DNA from: Alphaproteobacteria bacterium
GTDB taxonomy: Bacteria; Pseudomonadota; Alphaproteobacteria; Rhodobacterales; Rhodobacteraceae
Length of the DNA: 6,774 bases
Assembly (NCBI GenBank): GCA_003696705.1
Contig: RFGD01000340.1
Location: forward strand, 1 to 6,774
Direction of reading: 5' to 3'
Translations under genes and position numbers: made by a program
Shown: piece by piece, positions 1 through 5,600 of the stretch
Numbering within the stretch: position 1 is the first letter of the stretch
How the letters are laid out: every line of letters begins with the position of its first letter
The notes under the pieces: generated by a model
Database searches by the model: none
Seen by the model: only the letters and a program-made list of their open reading frames with translations
What the model was told of the DNA's origin: nothing

Positions 1-126
1 GCCGGCCGCCGTTTCGATCCTCGCTCGGGTCTTCCGATCTGCGACGACAATTTCCCGCCGGGAAGCGTCGTGGGCGAGTATCAGACCTCGACCCCGGGCA
101 TCCGCGATTTCGTGCCCGGCGGCTGA
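1..126 (+). CDS. C-terminal 41 residues of an unrecognised protein (5' end outside window)
   Basis: The frame is open from the first base to a TGA at 124-126. It encodes 41 residues with the GC-rich third codon positions seen in the genes downstream. The visible tail is rich in Pro and Gly, has one Cys (in the stretch LPICDDNFPPG), and ends in DFVPGG. I see no membrane segment or catalytic motif and do not recognise the family. It does not look like the C-terminus of MiaB, a plausible neighbour of phoH in alphaproteobacteria. A strong hairpin terminator starts about 36 nt after the stop, which supports this strand and frame as a real gene end. A second frame is also open here and runs into phoH, but it would cross the terminator. 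The call is an inference from frame, codon use and the terminator. Confidence 0.6.
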   Translation, partial: AGRRFDPRSGLPICDDNFPPGSVVGEYQTSTPGIRDFVPGG

Positions 127-162
127 TCCGGGTTGTCTGGCCACGGTGCGAACCACACTGAA

Positions 163-196
163 AGGGGCCGCGCGATGGCGCGGCCCTTGTCATTTC
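163..196 (+). terminator. Intrinsic terminator after the first gene, before phoH
   Basis: A perfect 9-bp stem, GGGCCGCGC (165-173) with GCGCGGCCC (178-186), closes a GATG tetraloop. A G-T and an A-T pair (164/187, 163/188) can extend it. A modest T-rich tail, TTGTCATTT, follows at 187/188-195. Together this is a typical high-GC Rho-independent terminator with a weak U tract. It separates the upstream gene from the phoH operon and argues that phoH has its own promoter between about 197 and 270. Confidence 0.8.
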
Positions 197-226
197 GCAA
201 CATCGCGCCTTCCTGAGTGCACTTGT

Positions 227-259
227 CTTGAATGTGAGCGCGCGAATTGGCACCTTGAT
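227..259 (+). promoter_or_regulatory. Possible heat-shock-type promoter for the phoH operon (weak)
   Basis: CTTGAA at 227-232 matches the -35 core of RpoH (sigma-32) promoters. After an 18-nt spacer, CACCTTGAT (251-259) loosely resembles the C-rich -10 element. The predicted start would be near 265, just ahead of the phoH start codons and after the terminator at 163-196. The E. coli ybeZYX-lnt operon is heat-induced, which makes this plausible. However, the -10 match is poor and the spacer is long, so this is only a candidate. No better sigma-70-like pair stands out in the interval. Confidence 0.25.
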
Positions 260-274
260 GTCAAACGCCAGCCA

Positions 275-1303
275 ATGGAGCAGTACTTGGCGACACATAC
301 CCTTGGCCAGACCGATATCCCCGTCGAGATCCACGAGACCGCGCTCGAGTTTCCCGACAACCGGCTTCTGATCGACCTTTGCGGCGAGCACGACCGAAAC
401 CTGGCCCAGATCGAGAATCTTCTCGATGTGCAGATCGTGCGGCGCGGAAACCGTCTGGCCATTGCGGGGGATGCGGCCGACCGGGCAGCCGAGGTCCTGG
501 GCGGACTTTACGCGCGGCTCGAACGCGGGCGGGGCGTGACGCCTGCCGACATCGAATCCGTGGTCCGCATGGGTGTGGCGCGCGACGAGGCGGCGAGCGC
601 CTCGGCCGACCAGCTCGAGATGTTCGATGGCTCGGCCGTCGAGATCCGCACCCGCAAGAAGACGGTCGAACCCCGCACCGAGGCCCAGCGGGACTACGTG
701 CGCGCGCTGTTCTCGAACGATCTGGCCTTCGGGATCGGCCCGGCCGGCACGGGCAAGACCTATCTTGCCGTCGCGGTCGGGGTGTCGATGTTCATCGACG
801 GTCAGGTTGACCGCATCATCCTCAGCCGCCCTGCCGTCGAGGCCGGCGAACGCCTTGGCTTCCTGCCCGGCGACATGAAGGAAAAGGTCGACCCCTACAT
901 GCAGCCGCTCTACGACGCGCTGAACGACTTTCTGCCGGGCAAGCAGGTGACCAAGCTGATCGAGGACAAGCGGATCGAGATTGCGCCGCTGGCCTTCATG
1001 CGCGGGCGAACGCTGTCGAACGCCTTCGTCGTCCTGGACGAGGCGCAGAACGCGACGGCGATGCAGATGAAGATGTTTCTGACCCGCCTTGGCGAGGGGT
1101 CGCGCATGGTCGTCACGGGCGACCGAAGCCAGGTCGACCTGCCAAGGGGCGTGGCCAGCGGTCTTGCCGACGCCGAGCGCCGCCTCAGCGGGGTCGAGGG
1201 CGTCGCCTTCCGCTACTTCACGGCGCGCGACGTGGTCCGCCACCCGCTGGTCGCCCGGATCATCGACGCCTACGAGCGCGACCCCGCCGATGGCCGAGAT
1301 TGA
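275..1303 (+). CDS. phoH: PhoH family ATPase (YbeZ-like)
   Basis: This is a cytoplasmic P-loop ATPase of the PhoH/YbeZ family, thought to act in RNA metabolism together with YbeY. With the ATG at 275 it has 342 residues, a normal length. Residues about 30-65 look like the KH-like N-terminal region (LLIDLCGEHDRN onward). Walker A is GPAGTGKT at 155-162, Walker B is FVVLDEAQN at 251-259, and the VTGDRSQVDLPR motif is at 280-291, so the ATPase core is complete. The start is uncertain. The open frame reaches back through a terminator, so starts such as GTG 146 are unlikely. ATG 275 has no visible Shine-Dalgarno. TTG 287 has GGAG at 277-280 with a 6-nt gap and would give a protein 4 residues shorter. 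ybeY starts inside the last codons, so the two are probably co-translated. The family call is very firm; the biochemical role is known only in outline. Confidence 0.95.
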   Translation: MEQYLATHTLGQTDIPVEIHETALEFPDNRLLIDLCGEHDRNLAQIENLLDVQIVRRGNRLAIAGDAADRAAEVLGGLYARLERGRGVTPADIESVVRMGVARDEAASASADQLEMFDGSAVEIRTRKKTVEPRTEAQRDYVRALFSNDLAFGIGPAGTGKTYLAVAVGVSMFIDGQVDRIILSRPAVEAGERLGFLPGDMKEKVDPYMQPLYDALNDFLPGKQVTKLIEDKRIEIAPLAFMRGRTLSNAFVVLDEAQNATAMQMKMFLTRLGEGSRMVVTGDRSQVDLPRGVASGLADAERRLSGVEGVAFRYFTARDVVRHPLVARIIDAYERDPADGRD

Positions 1304-1796
1304 CGTTCTCGTCGAAGACGCGCGGTGGGACCGGCTGGGCATCGAGGATCTTGCGCGCCGCGCGGTCGATGCCGCGCTTGTGGCTGCGGGCCTTGATCCG
1401 TCGCGTTTTTCGGTATCGGTCCTTGCGTGTGACGACGCACGAATCGCCGAGCTGAATGCCACCTTCCGCGGCAAGGAGGGGCCGACGAACGTCCTGTCCT
1501 GGCCGTCAGCCCCGCGCGAGGCCGCAGAAGATGGCGAAATGCCCGCACTTCCGGCCCCGTCCGAAGGCGAGGTCGAGGAACTCGGCGACATCGCCATCGC
1601 CTGGGAAACGGCGGTGCGCGAAGCGCAGGAGGCCGGCAAGCCCCCCGCCGACCATGTCACGCATCTTCTGGTGCACGGGTGCCTTCACCTGTTGGGCTTC
1701 GACCACATCCGTGACAAAGATGCGGCGCTCATGGAAGCGATCGAGGTCCGGGCCCTTGCCGCCTTGGGGATTGCCAACCCATATGAGGAAGAGTGA
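1290..1796 (+). CDS. ybeY: Endoribonuclease YbeY (16S rRNA maturation)
   Basis: YbeY is a zinc-dependent endoribonuclease needed for 16S rRNA 3'-end maturation and late-stage 70S ribosome quality control. This copy has 168 residues. The metal-binding signature HGCLHLLGFDH lies at 129-139, with His129, His133 and His139 as ligands. The conserved FRGKEGPTNVLSW block (59-71) includes Arg60, equivalent to the catalytic-pocket arginine. ATG 1290 overlaps the phoH 3' end by 14 nt and has only a weak Shine-Dalgarno, so translation probably depends on coupling to phoH. The segment between NVLSW and LGDIAIAW, residues about 72-97, is longer than in E. coli YbeY and is acidic and Pro-rich. It contains no sign of damage and looks like a family-specific surface loop. 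The gene lies between phoH and corC, as in E. coli. Confidence 0.96.
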   Translation: MAEIDVLVEDARWDRLGIEDLARRAVDAALVAAGLDPSRFSVSVLACDDARIAELNATFRGKEGPTNVLSWPSAPREAAEDGEMPALPAPSEGEVEELGDIAIAWETAVREAQEAGKPPADHVTHLLVHGCLHLLGFDHIRDKDAALMEAIEVRALAALGIANPYEEE

Positions 1797-1826
1797 ATTT
1801 GTCTGCGCCGTCGGCGCGAAGTTCTT

Positions 1827-1834
1827 GGAAAGGA
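1827..1834 (+). promoter_or_regulatory. Shine-Dalgarno of corC
   Basis: GGAAAGGA sits 3 nt before ATG 1838. It is the clearest purine-rich ribosome binding site inside the phoH-lnt block. It fits corC being the one gene there separated from its upstream neighbour (41 nt) rather than overlapping it. Confidence 0.6.
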
Positions 1835-1837
1835 TAG

Positions 1838-2755
1838 ATGGCACAAGTGACCGAGGGGTCCTCTATCGCGGCGCGAGGCGCGCGGGCCCCTGAAGAGGCA
1901 GAGGAAGGCGGAAGTCTGGCTAGGCTTCTGCGCTGGTTTTCCGGAAAGCGATTTTCCGTCAGTTCCGAGCGTCACGAGCGGACAGAACCCGCCGTGGGCA
2001 CCGCGGTGGGGACGGGGCGTCTGCGTGCGCTGCGCGTCGAGGACGTTGCCATCCCGAGGGCCGAGATCGTCGCGGTTCCCGTCGACATCACCTTGCAGGG
2101 GCTGGTCGAAACATTCCGCGAGAGCGGATATTCTCGGCTTCCGGTCTATCGTGGGACCCTCGACAAGCCGGTGGGCCTTGTCCACCTCAAGGACCTGGCG
2201 CTGAAATACGGTTTCAACGGGGGCGGGGCCGATTTCAATCTCAAGTCCATCCTTCGCCCCCTTCTCTATGTGCCCCCGTCCATGAGCGTCGCGGTGCTTC
2301 TTCAGAAGATGCAGACCGAACGCACGCACATGGCGCTGGTCATCGACGAATACGGTGGCGTCGACGGGCTTGTCACCATCGAGGACCTGATCGAGGAGAT
2401 CATCGGCGAGATCGAGGACGAGCACGACCTTGCCGAGGCGCCGCCCTGGGTGCGCGAAGCCCCGGGGTGCTATCTCGTTCAGGCCAAGGTCCCGCTCGAG
2501 GAGTTCGAACGAGAGCTTGGCGTGCGCCTCGTGACCCCCGAGGTCGGCGAAGAGGTCGACACGCTTGGCGGTCTTGTCTTCATGCTCATGGGGCATGTGC
2601 CGTCGCGCGGCGAGGTGGTCGAACATCCCTCGGGCGTGGTGTTCGAGGTCGTCGAGGCCGATCCGCGGCGGATCAAGCGTATCCGCGTTCGCGTGCCGGG
2701 GGCAGACGGCTGTGGCGACGACGGGGCATCCCGGGAAAGCCCGCCCGGCGAATGA
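1838..2755 (+). CDS. corC: CBS-domain protein, CorC/HlyC (YbeX) family
   Basis: The protein has 305 residues. It has a variable N-terminus rich in Ala, Glu and Arg (1-60), a tandem CBS pair at about 66-122 and 136-192, and a CorC/HlyC transporter-associated domain at about 205-285. The characteristic DEYGG motif (170-174) lies in the second CBS domain. No DUF21 membrane domain is present, so this is the short soluble type like E. coli YbeX/CorC, not a membrane hemolysin-like transporter. The CBS pair probably binds an adenine nucleotide. CorC was linked genetically to Mg/Co efflux, and YbeX more recently to ribosome metabolism; its place after ybeY suits the latter. The last bases overlap the lnt start as ATGA. 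The family is certain, the exact function is not. 'Hemolysin' in older annotations should be treated with caution. Confidence 0.92.
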   Translation: MAQVTEGSSIAARGARAPEEAEEGGSLARLLRWFSGKRFSVSSERHERTEPAVGTAVGTGRLRALRVEDVAIPRAEIVAVPVDITLQGLVETFRESGYSRLPVYRGTLDKPVGLVHLKDLALKYGFNGGGADFNLKSILRPLLYVPPSMSVAVLLQKMQTERTHMALVIDEYGGVDGLVTIEDLIEEIIGEIEDEHDLAEAPPWVREAPGCYLVQAKVPLEEFERELGVRLVTPEVGEEVDTLGGLVFMLMGHVPSRGEVVEHPSGVVFEVVEADPRRIKRIRVRVPGADGCGDDGASRESPPGE

Positions 2756-4254
2756 CCGGATTGGTCGGACTGATACCGCGTCGCCGGTCGGCCCGGCTCG
2801 GCCTTGCCGCGGCGGGCGGGCTTCTGGCGGCCGCGGGCCAGGCGCCGCTCGGTGCTTGGTGGCTGGCCCTTCCCGGGTATGCCCTGGGCATTTGCGTGAT
2901 CGCGGCGACGCGCGGGTGGCGGCGGCGGGCGGCGGCCGGCTGGATCTTCGGGGCGGTCTTCTTCTCGGCCACCATGTTCTGGATCGTCGAGCCCTTCATG
3001 GTCGAGCCGGAACGCCACGGCTGGATGGCGCCCTTCGCACTCGTCTTCCTGTCCGCGGGGCTTGCGCTGTTCTGGGCGCTGGGCGGCGCACTCTCGGCCG
3101 CAGTGGGCGGCGGCGGTCCGGGCGTCGCGCTGGCGCTCGTTGCGGCCGAGGCCTTGCGTGGCCATCTCTTCGGCGGCTTTCCCTGGGCGTTGCCGAGCCA
3201 TGTCTGGGTGGACACCCCGGTGGCTCAGGCCGCTTCGGTCGTCGGGCCGTGGGGACTTCTGTTTCTGACCCTGGGCGCGCTGGGCCTGCCCGTCACGGCG
3301 CCGCGCCCCGCCCTTGCCGCGGTCGGCGTCCTGGCGCTTGGCGCCGCGCTTTGGCTCTGGGGCGAAGCGCGGCTCGGCCTGCCACGGCCTTCCCCCGATG
3401 ACGGTCGCCCGATCGTGCGCATCGTCCAGCCCAACGCGGAACAGCACCTGAAATGGCGGCCGGAACATGCGACGGAGTATTTCGCGCGCCAGCTCGAACT
3501 TTCCCGGGCGCCGGGGCCGAACGGGTCGCGCCCCGATCTCGTCGTCTGGCCCGAGACGGCGATCCCATGGCTTCTGAACGACGCCGAGGTGCCCCTCGAG
3601 ATGATGGCTGCGGCGGCGGGCGCACCCGTTGCCTTCGGAGTTCAGCGCCGCGAGGGCGCGCGCTATTTCAACAGCCTTGCCGTGATGGGTGCGGACGGTA
3701 CCGTGAAGGCGGTGTATGACAAGGCGCATCTTGTGCCCTTTGGCGAGTTCGTTCCCCTTGGGGATCTTGCGGCGCGGTTCGGGATTCATGGACTCGCCGC
3801 GCAAGAAGGCGCGGGATACACGCCCGGGCCGGGCCCCGAGATCCTTTCGGTGCCCGGTGTCGGCAGTTTCCGGCCCCTGGTCTGTTACGAGGCGATCTTC
3901 CCCGCCGAGGTCGCGGCCATGCCCGCCCGCCCCGATTTCCTTCTTCAGGTCACCAACGACGGCTGGTTCGGCCGCATCGCCGGTCCGCAGCAGCACCTTG
4001 CCCAGGCGCGCATGCGGGCCATCGAACTGGGGCTGCCGCTTGTGCGGGCCGCGAACACGGGGATCTCGGCCGTCTTCGGCCCGAAGGGCGAGGTCCTTGG
4101 CATGCTTGGGATCGGAGAGGTCGGCCATCTGGACCGGGCATTGCCCCGGGCCCTTCCGCCAACCATATATGCGCGTGTCGGCGACATGCCCTTCTGGCTT
4201 GTCCTTGGCGGCTGTCTGGTGCTGGCCGGGGCAATTCGAAGAAAGAGGCATTGA
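2752..4254 (+). CDS. lnt: Apolipoprotein N-acyltransferase Lnt
   Basis: Lnt is an inner-membrane enzyme that transfers an acyl chain from phospholipid to the amino group of the lipidated Cys of lipoproteins, the last step after Lgt and LspA. The protein has 500 residues, close to the 512 of E. coli. An N-terminal membrane part has about seven hydrophobic segments between residues 15 and 204. A periplasmic nitrilase-like domain covers about 220-462, and a last membrane helix lies at about 478-495 before an Arg/Lys-rich end (RRKRH). The catalytic triad is visible: Glu268 (VVWPETA), Lys324 (YDKAHLVPFGE) and Cys378 (LVCYEAIF). The ATG overlaps the corC stop (ATGA). No good Shine-Dalgarno is close, so coupling to corC is likely. 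An in-frame extension upstream runs inside corC and is not part of the gene. Confidence 0.96.
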   Translation: MTGLVGLIPRRRSARLGLAAAGGLLAAAGQAPLGAWWLALPGYALGICVIAATRGWRRRAAAGWIFGAVFFSATMFWIVEPFMVEPERHGWMAPFALVFLSAGLALFWALGGALSAAVGGGGPGVALALVAAEALRGHLFGGFPWALPSHVWVDTPVAQAASVVGPWGLLFLTLGALGLPVTAPRPALAAVGVLALGAALWLWGEARLGLPRPSPDDGRPIVRIVQPNAEQHLKWRPEHATEYFARQLELSRAPGPNGSRPDLVVWPETAIPWLLNDAEVPLEMMAAAAGAPVAFGVQRREGARYFNSLAVMGADGTVKAVYDKAHLVPFGEFVPLGDLAARFGIHGLAAQEGAGYTPGPGPEILSVPGVGSFRPLVCYEAIFPAEVAAMPARPDFLLQVTNDGWFGRIAGPQQHLAQARMRAIELGLPLVRAANTGISAVFGPKGEVLGMLGIGEVGHLDRALPRALPPTIYARVGDMPFWLVLGGCLVLAGAIRRKRH

Positions 4255-4278
4255 CGCGGGCCCCTGACCCCATTAACG
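4251..4278 (+). promoter_or_regulatory. Candidate sigma-70-type promoter for metK
   Basis: TTGACG (4251-4256) is a near-perfect -35 element. After a 16-nt spacer, TTAACG (4273-4278) is a poor but possible -10 element. Transcription would start near 4285, only a few nt before the first riboswitch helix at 4291. That is where a leader containing just the riboswitch would begin. The -35 overlaps the lnt stop codon. Weak -10 elements are common in alphaproteobacteria. The placement is suggestive, but the -10 match alone would not support a call. Confidence 0.35.
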
Positions 4279-4283
4279 GGGTT
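4266..4283 (+). other. Small inverted repeat between lnt and metK
   Basis: GACCCC (4266-4271) can pair with GGGGTT (4278-4283) across a 6-nt ATTAAC loop, including one G-T pair. No T run follows, so it is a weak terminator candidate for lnt at best. It overlaps the possible -10 of the metK promoter. It might slow read-through from the lnt operon or protect the lnt 3' end, or it may have no role. Confidence 0.35.
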
Positions 4284-4290
4284 CGATACG

Positions 4291-4336
4291 CCGCCACAAC
4301 GGCTTCCTGGCGTGGCGGAGCTGAACCAATGGAGCA
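4291..4336 (+). promoter_or_regulatory. SAM/SAH riboswitch controlling metK translation
   Basis: The element matches the small H-type pseudoknot SAM/SAH class. Helix P1 is a perfect 7-bp stem, CCGCCAC (4291-4297) with GTGGCGG (4312-4318). Its 14-nt loop AACGGCTTCCTGGC (4298-4311) carries what I recall as the conserved core of the class. After a 12-nt linker, GGAGCA (4331-4336) forms the 3' strand of the pseudoknot. GGAG (4331-4334) can pair with TTCC (4304-4307) of the loop, ending in a G-U pair. That GGAG is also the Shine-Dalgarno, 8 nt before the metK ATG. Binding of SAM (or SAH) would hide it and stop initiation, a feedback loop on SAM synthesis. The class is known from Rhodobacterales metK leaders. 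The sequence and pairing are seen directly; ligand and mechanism come from the family. Confidence 0.93.
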
Positions 4337-4342
4337 CCCTTC

Positions 4343-5527
4343 ATGTCACGTTCGAACTTTCTTTTCACCTCAGAGTCGGTCTCCGAGGGACACCCCGACA
4401 AGGTCTGCGACCGCATTTCGGACGCCGTCCTCGACGCCTTCCTGGCGGCTGACGAGCATTCGCGCGTCGCCTGCGAAACCTTCGCGACGACCGATCGTGT
4501 CGTCATCGGCGGCGAGGTGCGCGGCCCCTCGAGCGTGATCAAGCAGGTCGAGGAGATCGCCCGCGCCTGCGTGCGCGACATCGGCTACGAGCAGAAGGGG
4601 TTCCACTGGGCCAACATGAAGGTCGAAAGCTACCTCCACGCCCAGTCCGATGACATCGCGCAGGGCGTCGACCGCGCGGCGGATGCCGGGGACCAGAGCG
4701 AAGGCGCCGGTGACCAGGGGATCATGTTCGGCTATGCCGTGAACGAGACGCCCGAACTGATGCCGGCCCCCATCCAGTATGCCCACGCCATCCTGCGCCG
4801 GCTCGCAAGGGCCCGGAAGAACGGCGAGGATGGCGCCGGGGTTCTTGGCCCGGACGCCAAGTCGCAGCTGACGATCCGCTACGAGGACGGGCGCCCCGTC
4901 GCGGTCGACACAATTGTCCTGTCGACCCAGCATCTGGACGAAAACCTCACGTCGGATGACGTGCGCGCCATCGTCGAACCCTTCGTGCGCGAGGTCCTGC
5001 CCGAGGGCTGGCTCACCAACTCGACGAAGTGGTGGGTCAACCCGACGGGCAAGTTCGTCATCGGCGGCCCGGACGGCGACGCCGGGCTTACCGGGCGCAA
5101 GATCATCGTCGATACCTATGGCGGCGCGGCGCCGCACGGCGGCGGGGCCTTCTCGGGCAAGGATCCGACCAAGGTCGACCGCTCGGCCGCCTATGCGGCC
5201 CGTTACCTGGCAAAGAACATCGTGGCGGCGGGGCTTGCCACGCGCTGCACGTTGCAGCTTTCCTATGCGATCGGCGTCGCCAAGCCGCTGTCGGTCTATG
5301 TCGACACCCACGGCACCGGCACCGTCGACGAGTCGCGGATCGAGAAGGCGGTGCCCGAGGTCATGGACCTGTCGCCGCGCGGCATCCGCACGAAGCTCGA
5401 GCTGAACAAGCCGATCTATCAGCGTACGGCGGCCTATGGCCACTTCGGGCGCCAGCCCGACGAAGACGGTGGCTTCTCGTGGGAGCGCACCGACCTTGTC
5501 GACGCGCTCCGCGCCGCGGTGGGCTGA
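4343..5527 (+). CDS. metK: S-adenosylmethionine synthetase MetK
   Basis: MetK is a cytoplasmic enzyme that makes SAM from methionine and ATP, releasing phosphate and diphosphate. It has 394 residues, slightly longer than E. coli MetK (384). All signatures are present: the ATP-binding GHPDK (16-20, with catalytic His17), the GAGDQGIMFGYA hexapeptide region (121-132), and the Gly-rich phosphate-binding GGGAFSGKDPTKVDRS (266-281). The start ATG 4343 follows GGAG by 8 nt, and the coding sequence begins directly after the SAM/SAH riboswitch, so its own product is predicted to repress its translation. It is separated from lnt by 88 nt. It may be transcribed from a promoter near 4251-4278 and partly by read-through. 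The downstream neighbour trmB uses SAM, but almost any methyltransferase would, so this may be incidental. Confidence 0.98.
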   Translation: MSRSNFLFTSESVSEGHPDKVCDRISDAVLDAFLAADEHSRVACETFATTDRVVIGGEVRGPSSVIKQVEEIARACVRDIGYEQKGFHWANMKVESYLHAQSDDIAQGVDRAADAGDQSEGAGDQGIMFGYAVNETPELMPAPIQYAHAILRRLARARKNGEDGAGVLGPDAKSQLTIRYEDGRPVAVDTIVLSTQHLDENLTSDDVRAIVEPFVREVLPEGWLTNSTKWWVNPTGKFVIGGPDGDAGLTGRKIIVDTYGGAAPHGGGAFSGKDPTKVDRSAAYAARYLAKNIVAAGLATRCTLQLSYAIGVAKPLSVYVDTHGTGTVDESRIEKAVPEVMDLSPRGIRTKLELNKPIYQRTAAYGHFGRQPDEDGGFSWERTDLVDALRAAVG

Positions 5528-5537
5528 ACCGACCGGC

Positions 5538-5574
5538 GGGCGCCGGCGGCCCCGGAGACGGGCGGCCGGCGCCC
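5538..5574 (+). terminator. Strong GC hairpin between metK and trmB (possible terminator or attenuator)
   Basis: GGGCGCCGGC (5538-5547) and GCCGGCGCCC (5565-5574) form a perfect 10-bp stem. The 17-nt loop can add three inner pairs, CCC (5551-5553) with GGG (5560-5562). It starts 11 nt after the metK stop. No T tract follows (CGACCAGATCAC), so it is not a classic Rho-independent terminator. It could act as a weak terminator, a 3'-end stabiliser for metK mRNA, or a processing site that separates metK from trmB. The structure is clear; its role is inferred. Confidence 0.5.
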
Positions 5575-5600
5575 CGACCAGATCACAACGGGGGGTCCAG

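Noticed and set aside
146..274. A 43-residue N-terminal extension of PhoH from GTG 146
   Set aside because: It would translate through the intrinsic terminator at 163-196, and the peptide does not resemble the PhoH N-terminus.
258..371. A short leader reading frame starting at ATG 258, overlapping phoH
   Set aside because: It has no Shine-Dalgarno, its codon usage is unlike the neighbours, and most of it lies inside phoH in another frame.
1685..2626. A 313-codon minus-strand frame opposite ybeY and corC
   Set aside because: It is antisense to the ybeY zinc motif and the CBS domains and appears to be a composition artefact.
2467..2751. Upstream extension of Lnt by 95 residues
   Set aside because: The extension lies wholly inside corC out of frame and is Arg/Gly-rich. 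ATG 2752 gives the normal Lnt length and an ATGA junction.
2479..4251. A 590-codon open frame on the minus strand across corC and lnt
   Set aside because: It mirrors lnt, which has a full catalytic triad and normal length. High GC at third codon positions removes stops from the opposite strand. The antisense product is low-complexity and Arg/Gly/Pro-rich with no recognisable motif.
4370..5443. A 357-codon minus-strand frame opposite metK
   Set aside because: It is a shadow of the strongly conserved metK. It shows no motifs and no promoter or Shine-Dalgarno of its own.
5436..5600. Upstream extension of TrmB into metK
   Set aside because: It overlaps the conserved C-terminus of MetK. GTG 5601 has a purine-rich site and gives the usual TrmB N-terminus.
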